A DNA stretch of 64,000 bases from Luteimonas vadosa (GTDB lineage Bacteria; Pseudomonadota; Gammaproteobacteria; Xanthomonadales; Xanthomonadaceae), in the NCBI RefSeq assembly GCF_039543545.1, contig NZ_BAABJY010000003.1:1-64000 (forward strand), written 5' to 3'. The notes beneath the pieces were generated by a model that was not told the DNA's origin, ran no database searches, and saw only the letters and a program-made list of their open reading frames with translations. Shown in pieces: positions 36,458 to 45,054 of this stretch. The first letter of the stretch is position 1, and every line of letters starts with the position of its first letter. The translations under genes and the position numbers were made by a program.

Positions 36458-37018
36458 GTGAAACGTGGCCTGCCCATCGTCCACGGCGTGCATACGCGAC
36501 ACGAGGCGCCGGACCGGGTGGTCGAGGACATCGACCTGGAATTCGGCAACGGCGAGCGCAGGCTGTTCCACCGCGTGCGCGCGCAGGGCGCCGGGGCGGT
36601 GGCCGTGGTGCCGATGCTGGACGCATCCACGGTGCTGCTGGTGCGCGAGTACGCCGCGGGGGTGCACCGTTACGAATTGGGCCTCGTCAAGGGCCGCATC
36701 GATCCCGGCGAGTCGCCCGAGCAGGCAGCGAACCGGGAGCTGAAGGAAGAGGCGGGATACGGCGCACGATCCCTGGTTCGCCTGCGTTCCTTGACCCAGG
36801 CGCCGCTGTACATGAGCCACCAGACCCACGTGGTCCTGGCCCGCGACCTGTATCCGGAGCGATTGCCCGGCGACGAGCCGGAGGAGCTGGAAGTGGTGCC
36901 CTGGAAGCTCGATGCCTTGCACGAGCTGATCCTGCGCGAGGACTTCTCCGAAGGGCGTTCGATCGCCGCGCTGTTCATCGCGCGCGACTGGATGGCGCAC
37001 CATGGCGATCGACGCTGA
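36458..37018 (+). CDS. nudE: Nudix ADP-compounds hydrolase NudE
   Basis: The 186-residue enzyme hydrolyses ADP-ribose, NADH and Ap-type nucleotides. The Nudix box G-x5-E-x7-RELxEE-x-G is seen as GRIDPGESPEQA followed by NRELKEEAGYG. VLLVREYAAGVHRYELGLVKG upstream and APLYMSHQTHVVLARDLYPERLPGDEPE downstream are typical of NudE. It starts with GTG eight bases after GGGAG. It overlaps cysQ by 17 bp, a pairing seen in many gammaproteobacteria. Confidence 0.94.
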   Translation: MKRGLPIVHGVHTRHEAPDRVVEDIDLEFGNGERRLFHRVRAQGAGAVAVVPMLDASTVLLVREYAAGVHRYELGLVKGRIDPGESPEQAANRELKEEAGYGARSLVRLRSLTQAPLYMSHQTHVVLARDLYPERLPGDEPEELEVVPWKLDALHELILREDFSEGRSIAALFIARDWMAHHGDRR

Positions 37019-37817
37019 GTTGCGCGAAGGCGTCATCGCGCTTGCGCGCGAAGCCGCGGACGCCATCCTCGGCGTGTACGCGCAGGACTTCGACGTGGTG
37101 CGGAAGGACGACGCCAGCCCGCTGACGGAGGCGGACCTGGCCGCGCACCATTGCATCATCGGCGGACTGCGGCGGCTGACGCCCGATGTCCCGGTGCTGT
37201 CGGAGGAGTCGGCGCACACGGTGCCGGCCGAGGTCCGCATGGGATGGACGCGCCTGTGGGTCGTGGATCCGCTCGACGGCACCCGCGAATTCGTCAAGCG
37301 CAACGGCGAATTCACCGTCAACATCGCGCTGGTCGAGGACGGCGTGCCGGTGTTCGGGGTGATCCAGGCACCCGTCACGGGCACGTTGTGGCATGGCGCG
37401 CCCGGGCAGGGCGCCTATCGACGCGATCGCGAGGCGCCCGATGTCGACGTGCCGCTGCAGGCCCGGGCCAATCCGGGTCGGCCACTGCGCGTCGCCGCAA
37501 GCCGCTCCCACCTCGATCCGGCCACGGCCGCGCTCATGCAGCGGATCGGCGAGACCGAGCCGGTCGGGCTGGGTTCGTCGCTCAAGTTCTGCCGCCTGGC
37601 CCAGGGCGACATGGACGTCTATCCGCGCTTCGGCCCGACCAGCGAATGGGATACCGCGGCCGGCCAGGCGATCCTGGTGGCCGCCGGCGGTTGCGTGCTC
37701 GACAAGCAGGGCCGTCCCTTCCGTTACAACCAGCGTCAGACGCTCTTGAACGGCGACTTCATCGCGCTGGGCGATCCCGCCCTGCCCTGGCGGAAGTGGG
37801 TGGGCGAGCGCGCCTAG
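37002..37817 (+). CDS. cysQ: 3'(2'),5'-bisphosphate nucleotidase CysQ
   Basis: The 271-residue inositol-monophosphatase-fold enzyme dephosphorylates pAp, the by-product of sulfate assimilation. Metal and substrate motifs are LTEADLAAH, LSEESA, WVVDPLDGTREFVKRNGEF and SEWDTAAGQAILVAAGG. Length agrees with E. coli CysQ (246) plus a short loop near residue 150. It is translated with nudE through a 17-bp overlap. A possible hairpin CCTGCTT/AAGCAGG lies just after the stop, without a thymine run. Confidence 0.95.
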   Translation: MAIDAELREGVIALAREAADAILGVYAQDFDVVRKDDASPLTEADLAAHHCIIGGLRRLTPDVPVLSEESAHTVPAEVRMGWTRLWVVDPLDGTREFVKRNGEFTVNIALVEDGVPVFGVIQAPVTGTLWHGAPGQGAYRRDREAPDVDVPLQARANPGRPLRVAASRSHLDPATAALMQRIGETEPVGLGSSLKFCRLAQGDMDVYPRFGPTSEWDTAAGQAILVAAGGCVLDKQGRPFRYNQRQTLLNGDFIALGDPALPWRKWVGERA

Positions 37818-38111
37818 CGGACGCTCCCCGCGCGCCTGCTTCGGGCGAAAAGCAGGGGCCGCCACGCCGACGAGCGGCGTACGGGCAGGCCTGCGTCTTG
37901 CGGAGACGCCATCGTTCGTCCATCGTGCCTCCCTCGCTGCCGATGGCCGGTCCCTGCGGCCGCCGGCCATGGCGTGCAGGCGACGCCGCCAGGCACACAC
38001 CGCGCGGCATTCCCGCATCGGCGAGCAACGGGTCGATCCCGCGCGCCATGCGATTGCAGTGGTGCGGGCGAAACGCGATAGGCTCGTCCAGTCTCCCGCC
38101 TACGGTTTCCC
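37818..38111. other. 294-bp spacer without a convincing gene
   Basis: A GC-rich stretch between cysQ and mazG. A minus-strand ORF of 54 codons (37923 to 37759) has a good GGGAGG before its ATG, but its composition is Arg/Ala/Pro-rich and it runs into cysQ, so it is not called. The mazG promoter should lie here but is not obvious. Confidence 0.5.
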
Positions 38112-38939
38112 ATGCCCGACGACAGCATCGCTCCCCTCCAGCGCCTGCTCCAGATCATGGCCCGGTTGCGCGACCCCGAGCGCGGTTGCCCCTGGGACCT
38201 GCAGCAGGACTTCTCGACGATCGCCCCCTACACGATCGAGGAAGCGTACGAGGTGGCCGATGCCATCGAGCGTGGCGACCGGGATGCGTTGCGCGACGAG
38301 CTGGGAGACCTGCTGCTCCAGGTGGTCTTCCATGCGCGCCTGGCCGAGGAGGAAGGGGCCTTCGGATTCGCGGACGTGGCCGAGGCGATCAGCGAGAAGA
38401 TGACCCGCCGTCACCCCCATGTGTTCGGCAACGCGGACCGCGACGACGCTGTGGCGGTCGCGCGCAGCTGGGAATCCATCAAGCGCCAGGAACGGGAGGT
38501 CGGCGGCGACGACGAGGCCTCGGCGCTGGCGGGCGTCGCGCGCGGCCTGCCGGAATGGCTGCGCGCGGTCAAGCTGCAGGATCGCGCGGCGAAGGTCGGC
38601 TTCGATTGGCCGGGCCCCGAACCGGTGCTCGGGAAGTTGCTCGAGGAGGTCGAGGAAGTGCGCGAGGAATTCGCCGCGCTGGAGCGGTCGCCGGACGACC
38701 CTTCGGTACGCAGGCGGTTGCAGGACGAGATCGGCGACCTGCTGTTCGTGGCGGCCAACCTGTCGCGCCACGCGCGGATCGACGTCGGCAGCGCCCTGCG
38801 CGGGGCCAACGCCAAGTTCGAGCGCCGGTTCCGGGCCATGGAGCGGCTGGCGGCGGACGACGGCGTCTCGCTTGCCGACCTCCCGCTCGAGGCGCAGGAT
38901 CGATACTGGGATCGCGCCAAGTCCGGGGAGGCCCCATGA
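38112..38939 (+). CDS. mazG: Nucleoside triphosphate pyrophosphohydrolase MazG
   Basis: The 275-residue all-alpha NTP pyrophosphatase lowers ppGpp or cleans aberrant nucleotides. It has two MazG repeats. The first holds CPWDLQQDFSTIAPYTIEEAYEVADAI and DELGDLLLQVVFHA, giving the EExxE and ExxD metal site. The second holds LLEEVEEVREEF and DEIGDLLFVAANLSRH. Length is as E. coli MazG (263). Its TGA overlaps the next ATG (ATGA). Confidence 0.95.
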   Translation: MPDDSIAPLQRLLQIMARLRDPERGCPWDLQQDFSTIAPYTIEEAYEVADAIERGDRDALRDELGDLLLQVVFHARLAEEEGAFGFADVAEAISEKMTRRHPHVFGNADRDDAVAVARSWESIKRQEREVGGDDEASALAGVARGLPEWLRAVKLQDRAAKVGFDWPGPEPVLGKLLEEVEEVREEFAALERSPDDPSVRRRLQDEIGDLLFVAANLSRHARIDVGSALRGANAKFERRFRAMERLAADDGVSLADLPLEAQDRYWDRAKSGEAP

Positions 38940-39241
38940 GCCGGCGTTTCGCGAGTTTCCGGGAGTTCTACCCGTTCTACCTGGCCGAGCACAGCCATCG
39001 CACGTCGCGCCGGTTGCACGTGGTCGGCAGCCTGGGGGTGCTGGCGCTGGTCGGCGTGGCCATCGTCGAGCGCAATGCCTGGTGGCTGCTGGCTGCACTG
39101 GCCTGCGGATACGGCTTTGCTTGGGTCGGGCATTTCTTCTTCGAGAAAAACCGGCCCGCGACGTTCAAGCACCCGGTGTACTCCTTTATCGGCGACTGGG
39201 TGATGCTGAAGGACGTGCTGACGGGGAAGATCAGGTTCTGA
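38936..39241 (+). CDS. DUF962/Mpo1-like small membrane protein
   Basis: The 101-residue protein begins FASFREFYPFYLAEHSHRTSR and shows the family pattern HxxRxxRRLHVVG, a hydrophobic hairpin (about 35-62), then WVGHFFFEKNRPATFKHP and YSFIGDW. The conserved His residues resemble those of yeast Mpo1, an Fe(II) dioxygenase that shortens 2-hydroxy fatty acids. Bacterial single-unit forms have no proven role. The ATGA overlap with mazG indicates coupled translation. Confidence 0.85.
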   Translation: MSRRFASFREFYPFYLAEHSHRTSRRLHVVGSLGVLALVGVAIVERNAWWLLAALACGYGFAWVGHFFFEKNRPATFKHPVYSFIGDWVMLKDVLTGKIRF

Positions 39242-39513
39242 GTCGAGGCACGGGCTTGCCGGCCCGCGCAAAGGATCCCTGCCCTGCGGAAACCCGATGT
39301 CCTTGCCTACATGGCAGGGGGGTGGCGGGTGGCTTTCCTACCGGCCAGGCGTTCGAGCGCGCGTCACCGGGCCGGACACGCGTGGCCCCGTTTCCGGCGA
39401 CCTGGTCGCCGAGCCGCCGAGCCTTCACGGGATCTCCACCCCGTCCCGGGCACCTTTCACAAAGCTGAAGCCGTCCCTGCCGGGACGCTATCCATCATGA
39501 GAAGGAAACACCC
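39242..39513. other. 272-bp spacer before the two-component operon
   Basis: No gene is seen. The spacer must carry the promoter for the response regulator and kinase genes; AGAAGGAAAC just before the start is the ribosome binding site. No confident promoter hexamers or operator repeats could be picked out. Confidence 0.5.
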
Positions 39514-40227
39514 ATGCGCGGATCGCAGGAACCGGGCGGACTCGTCCTGATCGTCGAGGACAACCGCAACATTTCGGAAATGGTGGGCGAATACCTGGAG
39601 GGCCGGGGATTCGAGGTCGATTACGCCGCCGACGGGCTCGACGGTTATCGGCTTGCCGCCGAGAACAACTACGACGTGGTGGTGCTGGACCTGATGTTGC
39701 CCCGCCTGGACGGGATCGAGGTCTGCAAGCGCCTGCGCGAGGAGGCCCGCAAGTCCACGCCGGTGCTGATGCTGACGGCGCGCGACACGCTCGACGAGAA
39801 GCTGACAGGCCTGTCGTCGGGTGCCGACGACTACCTGACCAAGCCCTTCGCGATCCAGGAACTCGAGGCGCGCCTGCGGGCGCTGATTCGGCGCGAGCGC
39901 CGCCAGGTCGGTTCCGAAGTGCTCAAGGTCGCCGACCTGGTACTCGATCCGGCGTCCCTGCGCGCGACGCGGGGCGGCACGGAACTGCAGCTCTCCCCGA
40001 TCGGCTTGAAGCTGCTCACGATCCTGATGCGGGAATCGCCGCGGGTGGTCAACCGGCAGGAGATCGAGCGCGAGATCTGGGGCAACAGCCTGCCCGACTC
40101 GGACACCCTTCGCAGCCATCTGTACAACCTGCGCAAGACCATCGACAAACCCTTCGACAAGCCCCTGCTGCACACCGTGCAGAGCGCGGGCTACCGGATC
40201 GCCGACATCGAGCAGCCGCCGGCCTGA
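39514..40227 (+). CDS. OmpR-family response regulator
   Basis: The 237-residue product has an N-terminal receiver (about 10-125) with VEDN acidic residues, phospho-acceptor in VVVLDLMLPRLDG and LTKPF, and a C-terminal winged helix (about 140-230) with LSPIGLKLLTILMRESPRVVNRQEIE and LRSHLYNLRKTIDKPF ending in the VQSAGYRI wing. It should bind tandem sites at target promoters. Its kinase is encoded 15 bp downstream. The stimulus and regulon cannot be read from the sequence. Confidence 0.92.
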   Translation: MRGSQEPGGLVLIVEDNRNISEMVGEYLEGRGFEVDYAADGLDGYRLAAENNYDVVVLDLMLPRLDGIEVCKRLREEARKSTPVLMLTARDTLDEKLTGLSSGADDYLTKPFAIQELEARLRALIRRERRQVGSEVLKVADLVLDPASLRATRGGTELQLSPIGLKLLTILMRESPRVVNRQEIEREIWGNSLPDSDTLRSHLYNLRKTIDKPFDKPLLHTVQSAGYRIADIEQPPA

Positions 40228-40242
40228 GGGCCCGGCCTGGCC

Positions 40243-41529
40243 ATGTCAGAGGGTCTGCCGCGCAAGCTGCGCTACGTCTTTGTCCTGCAGGCGGTGATGG
40301 CGAGCTTTGTCATCGTCATCGGCTTCTACTTCGTCGGCATGTTCGTCAAGGACGCGCTGATCGGTGGCCGGGTCCAGGACGAGGCCGACCGTTACTGGGC
40401 GGTGATCGAGCGGCATCCGGAGTTCCCCTTGCCGCGCAACCCGAACGTCAACGGATACTTCGTCCCCAGCGAGGCCGAACCGAACGGGGAAGGCGTCCCT
40501 CCCGAGTACCTGCCGCTGGAACCCGGCCTGCACGACCTGCCCGGCAGGGTGAAATTGCTGATCGACGAGCGGCCCCAAGGCCGGCTGTACGTCAGCATGT
40601 CGTTCCCGCTGGTGGACCGGGTGGTGTTCTGGGCCGGGCTGGTCGCGATCGCGATGGCCTTGCTGGCGATCGCCGCCGTCAGTTGGCTGACCTACCGCAG
40701 CGCCAGGCGGCTGGTGGCACCCGTCGACTGGCTAGCGCAGGAAGTCTCGAGCTGGGATCCGCGCGAGCCCGATACCGATGCGATCGATGCGCGGCACATG
40801 CCGGGACACCCGGGACGCGAGGTCCAGCAGCTGGGCAATGCCTTGCGCGACCTGGCCGAGCGCACCCGGCAATTCGTGCAGCGCGAACGTGAATTCACCC
40901 GCGACGCCAGCCATGAACTCCGGACACCCCTGACGGTGATCAGGGTGGCCACCGACATGATGCGCGCCGATCCGGACACGCCAGAGAAATTGCGCAAGCC
41001 GCTGCAGCGCATGCAGCGGGCCGGACAGGACATGGAGGCGGTGATCGATGCCTTCCTGATCCTGGCGCGCGAGGCGGAGGCCACGGCGCCCCTGGACGAG
41101 TTCGACGCCTGCGAGGTGGCGTGGGAGTCCGCCGAGAAGGCCCGGCGGCTGCTGGACGGCAAGCCGGTGGAGCTCGACGTGGTCTGCGACGCGTCGCCCC
41201 GGCTGCTGGCGCTGCCCCGGGTGCTCTCGGTGATGCTGGACAACCTGCTCAGCAATGCCTGCAACTTCACGGAGGAAGGCCGCATCGAAGTGCGCGTGCA
41301 AGCCGACCGGCTGGTGGTAACCGACACTGGGATCGGCATGTCGGCCGAGACCCTGCAACGCGTCTACGACCCGTTCTACCGCGCCGACCAGTTCGGTGCC
41401 GGAGGCAAGGGCATGGGCCTGTCGATCGTGCACCGGCTCGGGGAGCGCTTCGGCTGGCCGGTCGCCTTGCAGAGCGCGCCGGGCGAAGGGACCACCGCGA
41501 CGATCGACCTCACGAAGCACCTGGCGTGA
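40243..41529 (+). CDS. Membrane sensor histidine kinase
   Basis: The 428-residue partner of the preceding regulator has TM1 at about 10-33 (YVFVLQAVMASFVIVIGFYFV), a periplasmic region of about 95 residues, TM2 at about 125-150 and a HAMP-like linker. The H-box DASHELRTPLTVI has phospho-His224, followed by N-box LDNLLSNACNF, DTGIGM and GGKGMGLSIVHRLGERFGW. The kinase core is complete. The periplasmic region (DEADRYWAVIERHPEFPLP) contains no sensor fold that I recognise. Confidence 0.92.
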   Translation: MSEGLPRKLRYVFVLQAVMASFVIVIGFYFVGMFVKDALIGGRVQDEADRYWAVIERHPEFPLPRNPNVNGYFVPSEAEPNGEGVPPEYLPLEPGLHDLPGRVKLLIDERPQGRLYVSMSFPLVDRVVFWAGLVAIAMALLAIAAVSWLTYRSARRLVAPVDWLAQEVSSWDPREPDTDAIDARHMPGHPGREVQQLGNALRDLAERTRQFVQREREFTRDASHELRTPLTVIRVATDMMRADPDTPEKLRKPLQRMQRAGQDMEAVIDAFLILAREAEATAPLDEFDACEVAWESAEKARRLLDGKPVELDVVCDASPRLLALPRVLSVMLDNLLSNACNFTEEGRIEVRVQADRLVVTDTGIGMSAETLQRVYDPFYRADQFGAGGKGMGLSIVHRLGERFGWPVALQSAPGEGTTATIDLTKHLA

Positions 41530-41629
41530 ATCCACGGTTGCCGGCCGCCGTGGCCGTCGGTCCGCCGGCAACGCCTGGCGGCAATGCCCGCAGGCGGTAT
41601 CCTGCGACCATGTCCCCTGGAGCCTGCCC

Positions 41630-42634
41630 ATGCATCGATTCCTCCTCCCGCTGCTGCTGGGCGCCTTCGCCGTTGACGTGAGCGCCCAGGAACCGCGCAC
41701 CGCGCTGGTGATCCACGGCGGCGCCGGGGTGATCGAGCGCGCTGCGCTCAGTGCCGAAGACGAGCGCGCGATTCGCGCCGACCTCGATCGCGCGCTCGAT
41801 GCCGGCCACGGCGTGCTGTCCTCGGGCGGGAGCGCACTGGACGCGGTGCAGGCCGCGGTCGCGGTGCTCGAGGATTCCCCCCGGTTCAATGCCGGAAAGG
41901 GCGCCGTGTTCAACGCCGAGGGCGGGCATGAACTCGACGCCTCGGTCATGGAGGGCCACACCCGGCGCGCCGGGGCGGTGGCCGGCGTCACCACGGTGCG
42001 GCACCCGTTGCAGCTGGCGCGGGCGGTGATGGAGCACACCCCGCACGTGATGCTGGCGGGCCCCGGTGCGGAGGCCTTCGCCGATACCCGCAAGGACATC
42101 GAACGCGTCCGCAACACCTGGTTCGACACCGACGCCCGTCGCCGGCAGCTGGACCAGGCCCGCGCGCGGGAAAGCGCGCAGGCGCTCAACGCCATTCCCA
42201 CGGTCGACGGCGCGTATTTCGGCACCGTTGGCGCCGTCGCACTCGATGCGCAAGGCTACATCGCCGCGGCGACCTCGACCGGCGGGATGACCAACAAGAA
42301 GTGGGCGCGGATCGGGGATTCGCCGATCATCGGCGCGGGGACCTGGGCGGACGCGCGTTGCGGCGTCTCGGGGACCGGATGGGGCGAATTCTTCATCCGC
42401 AATGCCGTGGCGCACGACATCTGCGCACGCATGGCCTACGGTGGCGCCACGCTCGCGGAGGCCGCCGAGGTGGTGGTCATGGACGTGGTTCCCGCGCATG
42501 GCGGCGACGGCGGCGTGATCGCGCTCGACGCCGAGGGCAACATCGCCATGCCCTTCAACACCTCCGGGATGTACCGCGCCTGGGTGAGGCCCGATGGCTC
42601 GCGCGGGACCGCGATTTTCCGCGACCCGGACTGA
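41630..42634 (+). CDS. Secreted isoaspartyl peptidase/L-asparaginase (Ntn hydrolase)
   Basis: The 334-residue type-2 asparaginase precursor should cleave itself before Thr199 (YFG/TVGAVALD), freeing the nucleophile, then hydrolyse isoaspartyl dipeptides and asparagine. Family marks include IHGGAG, NAGKGAVFNAEGGHELDASVM and, after the nucleophile, ATSTGGMTNKKWARIGDSPIIGAG. E. coli IaaA is cytoplasmic, but here a signal peptide (MHRFLLPLLLGAFAVDVSAQ) indicates export. The start follows GGAG. A GC hairpin (42650-42667) lies after the stop. Confidence 0.93.
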   Translation: MHRFLLPLLLGAFAVDVSAQEPRTALVIHGGAGVIERAALSAEDERAIRADLDRALDAGHGVLSSGGSALDAVQAAVAVLEDSPRFNAGKGAVFNAEGGHELDASVMEGHTRRAGAVAGVTTVRHPLQLARAVMEHTPHVMLAGPGAEAFADTRKDIERVRNTWFDTDARRRQLDQARARESAQALNAIPTVDGAYFGTVGAVALDAQGYIAAATSTGGMTNKKWARIGDSPIIGAGTWADARCGVSGTGWGEFFIRNAVAHDICARMAYGGATLAEAAEVVVMDVVPAHGGDGGVIALDAEGNIAMPFNTSGMYRAWVRPDGSRGTAIFRDPD

Positions 42635-42649
42635 CGCCTGTTCCGTGCC

Positions 42650-42667
42650 CCCCGGCCCAGGCCGGGG
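42650..42667 (+). terminator. GC-rich hairpin after the asparaginase gene
   Basis: CCCCGGC and GCCGGGG form a 7-bp stem around CCAG, 16 bp after the stop. There is no thymine run, so termination by this hairpin alone is uncertain. Confidence 0.35.
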
Positions 42668-42853
42668 CGCAATGGTCGTCGGCGGCGGTGGCGCTTGTGG
42701 CAAAATATCCCGGTCTGCGGCGATCGCCGCGCCCGCCGAGACGCGCTTGCCGCTGCTTCCACGCCCTCTTGTTGCGACGTCCCGAAACGACGGTCCTCGT
42801 TCAGGTGGCGCTGGCCGTGCCGCGGGCCGACTTCAGGGCGCGTTGCGTCCGTG

Positions 42854-43237
42854 ATGGCGGACGAGCGCGGCCACCTGCCGCGGCGACCGGCGAGGATCCT
42901 GATGGCGACGCGGTGGTCGCTCCAGGGGTTGCGCGACGCATGGCTGCACGAATCCTCGTTCCGCCTCGAGGTCTGCCTGTTCCTCGTGATGGCACCGGCA
43001 GGCTGGTGGCTGGGCGGCAATGGCGTGGAACGTGCGCTGCTGGTGGGGGCATTGCTGCTGGTACTGTGCGTGGAGCTGGTCAATTCCGCCATCGAGACCG
43101 TGATCGAGCGCTTCGGCGCCGAACACCACGTGCTCTCGGGACGTGCGAAGGACATGGGATCGGCGGCGGTGATGGTCGCCATGCTCAATGCCGCGCTCGT
43201 CTGGGGCGCGATCCTGGGCCCCCGCTGGTGGACATGA
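42854..43237 (+). CDS. dgkA: Diacylglycerol kinase
   Basis: The 127-residue integral membrane enzyme rephosphorylates diacylglycerol left by periplasmic glucan or phosphoglycerol transfer. The signature ELVNSAIETVIERFGAEHHVLSGRAKDMGSAAVM contains the catalytic Glu residues, and three transmembrane helices are visible. Length matches E. coli DgkA (122). The ATG at 42854 is used; GTG directly before it or ATG at 42902 are alternatives, because no strong ribosome binding site is present. The upstream spacer of 219 bp has no gene. Confidence 0.9.
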   Translation: MADERGHLPRRPARILMATRWSLQGLRDAWLHESSFRLEVCLFLVMAPAGWWLGGNGVERALLVGALLLVLCVELVNSAIETVIERFGAEHHVLSGRAKDMGSAAVMVAMLNAALVWGAILGPRWWT

Positions 43238-43298
43238 TGGATCTGCCGCTGCCGGAAGTGGCGAAGAGCGCTAGGACGAGAACTAGGACGAGGACGCA

Positions 43299-44036
43299 AT
43301 GATCGAGATGTTATCCGACCCGCAGGTCTGGATCCTGCTGCTGACGCTGAGCACGATCGAGGTCGTGCTGGGCATCGACAACCTGGTCTTCATCTCCATC
43401 GCGGTCAGTGGCCTGCCGCCCGAACGCAGGGAGTTCGCCCGCAAGTTCGGGATCGCGGTGGCCTGCATCACCCGGATCCTCCTGTTGCTGACCCTGGCAT
43501 GGCTGGCGGGCCTGACGGATGATCTTTTCGCGCTGTTCGGGCACGGAATCTCGGTGCGCGACCTGATCCTGATCCTTGGCGGGCTGTTCCTGGTCGTCAA
43601 GGGCGTCCTGGAAATCCGCCAGCTCGTGCTGGGCGGCCACGGCGACGACTCGGGCACCGGCAAGGCGGCCAGTTCGTTCGCGTTCGTCATCGTCCAGATC
43701 GCGGTCATCGACATCGTGTTTTCGCTCGACTCGGTGATCGCCGCGGTCGGCATGGCCGGTGACTACGTGCCCGTGATGGTGGCCGCGATCCTGATCGCGG
43801 TGGCGGTCATGCTGCTGGCGGCGCAGCCGATGGGGCGGTTCATCGACAACAACCCGACGATCAAGATGCTCGCGCTGGCCTTCATCCTGCTGATCGGCGC
43901 CTACCTGATGGCCGAGGGTTTCGACCTGCACATCCCGCGCGGATACATCTACGGCGCGATGGGCTTCTCGGCCATGGTGGAAATCCTCAACCTGTGGGCC
44001 AAGCGCCGCGCGCGCGGACTGCCTCCCGTCGTCTGA
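43299..44036 (+). CDS. TerC-family integral membrane protein
   Basis: The 245-residue polytopic protein has about seven helices and the TerC signatures STIEVVLGIDNLVFISI near the start and AVIDIVFSLDSVIAAVG in the middle, whose acidic residues in the membrane suggest metal binding. Family members export manganese or confer tellurite resistance. The lack of a CBS or transporter-associated domain makes this the short form. It follows dgkA by 61 bp and precedes lgt by 18 bp. Confidence 0.92.
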   Translation: MIEMLSDPQVWILLLTLSTIEVVLGIDNLVFISIAVSGLPPERREFARKFGIAVACITRILLLLTLAWLAGLTDDLFALFGHGISVRDLILILGGLFLVVKGVLEIRQLVLGGHGDDSGTGKAASSFAFVIVQIAVIDIVFSLDSVIAAVGMAGDYVPVMVAAILIAVAVMLLAAQPMGRFIDNNPTIKMLALAFILLIGAYLMAEGFDLHIPRGYIYGAMGFSAMVEILNLWAKRRARGLPPVV

Positions 44037-44054
44037 CCCGGACCCACGCGAACC

Positions 44055-44987
44055 ATGAGCTACCTGCACCAGATCGATCCGATCGCGCTCCAGTTCCCGG
44101 CCTTCGAGCTGTTCGGGCGGCAGTTCCATCCCGCGGTGCACTGGTACGGGGTGATGTACCTGCTCGCATTCGCGACGGCCTGGTGGCTGGGCCAGCGCCG
44201 GATCCGGGCAGGCCGGCTCCCGGGCGTGGACCTGAACGGATTTGGCGACCTGTTGTTCTACGGCATGCTTGGCGTGGTGCTCGGCGGCCGCGTCGGCTAC
44301 GTGCTCTTCTACGCCTTCGACGATTTCCTGGCCGATCCGCTGATGCTGCTGCGGGTGTGGGACGGGGGCATGAGCTTCCATGGCGGCCTGCTCGGTGTCC
44401 TCGTGGCCGCCTGGTGGTGGGCCCGTTCGCGGGGCCTGCACTTCTTCGACGTGATGGATTTCGTGGCGCCGTGGGTGCCACCTGGGCTGGGCCTGGGCCG
44501 TCTCGGCAACTGGATCGGCGGCGAACTCTGGGGCAAGCCGACCGACGCCGGCTGGGGCGTGGTCTTTCCGCGTGCGCTGCCGGTCGAGCTGCAGCAACTC
44601 GACACACCGGCCTTGCGCGAACGCTTCGACGCCGGCCTGCTCGATGTCTTCGCCCGGCATCCCTCGCAGCTCTACCAGGCGTTCCTGGAGGGCCTGGTTT
44701 TGTTCGCGGTGCTGTGGTGGTTCTCGGCCCAACCCCGCCCGCGGTACGCGGTCTCCGGGATGTTCGCGGTGCTGTACGGCGTCTTCCGGTTCGCCGTCGA
44801 GTTCGTGCGCGAACCCGACCAGCAACTGGGTTACCTCGCCTTCGGCTGGTTGACGATGGGGCAATTGCTGAGCCTGCCATTGATCGCGTTCGGCCTGTAC
44901 CTGCTGTGGCGCTCACGCTCGGCTCCCACGCTGCATCCGCACCCGGCGGAGCCCGAGGCCACCGAACCGGCCGGTGGGGGGCGCTGA
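44055..44987 (+). CDS. lgt: Prolipoprotein diacylglyceryl transferase
   Basis: The 310-residue inner-membrane enzyme moves diacylglycerol from phosphatidylglycerol to the lipobox cysteine of prolipoproteins, such as those encoded at 17140 and 61765. The Lgt signature GGRVGYVLFY, then MSFHGGLLGVLVA with the essential His, GRLGNWIGGELWG, and HPSQLYQAFLEG followed by FVREPDQQLGY are all present. Seven membrane helices are predicted. As in E. coli, thyA follows. Confidence 0.96.
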   Translation: MSYLHQIDPIALQFPAFELFGRQFHPAVHWYGVMYLLAFATAWWLGQRRIRAGRLPGVDLNGFGDLLFYGMLGVVLGGRVGYVLFYAFDDFLADPLMLLRVWDGGMSFHGGLLGVLVAAWWWARSRGLHFFDVMDFVAPWVPPGLGLGRLGNWIGGELWGKPTDAGWGVVFPRALPVELQQLDTPALRERFDAGLLDVFARHPSQLYQAFLEGLVLFAVLWWFSAQPRPRYAVSGMFAVLYGVFRFAVEFVREPDQQLGYLAFGWLTMGQLLSLPLIAFGLYLLWRSRSAPTLHPHPAEPEATEPAGGGR

Positions 44988-45012
44988 GCCCCCTCCCATG
45001 GAGCCCACCACA

Positions 45013-45054
45013 AGCCCGTTCGATGAAGCCCGTTCGATGAAGCCTGTTCGATGA
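45013..45054 (+). promoter_or_regulatory. Three 14-bp repeats forming coupled MKPVR mini-ORFs before thyA
   Basis: AGCCCGTTCGATGA occurs at 45013-45026 and 45027-45040, and AGCCTGTTCGATGA at 45041-45054. ATG codons fall at 45023, 45037 and 45051. The first two each read MKPVR then TGA, and each TGA overlaps the next ATG as ATGA; the third ATG is thyA. No Shine-Dalgarno sequence precedes thyA, so reinitiation through this leader is plausible. Confidence 0.6.

Noticed and set aside
37759..37923. Minus-strand 54-codon ORF with a good GGGAGG
   Set aside because: Arg/Ala-rich translation, overlap with cysQ and no coupling partner. The purine-rich motif alone is not enough.
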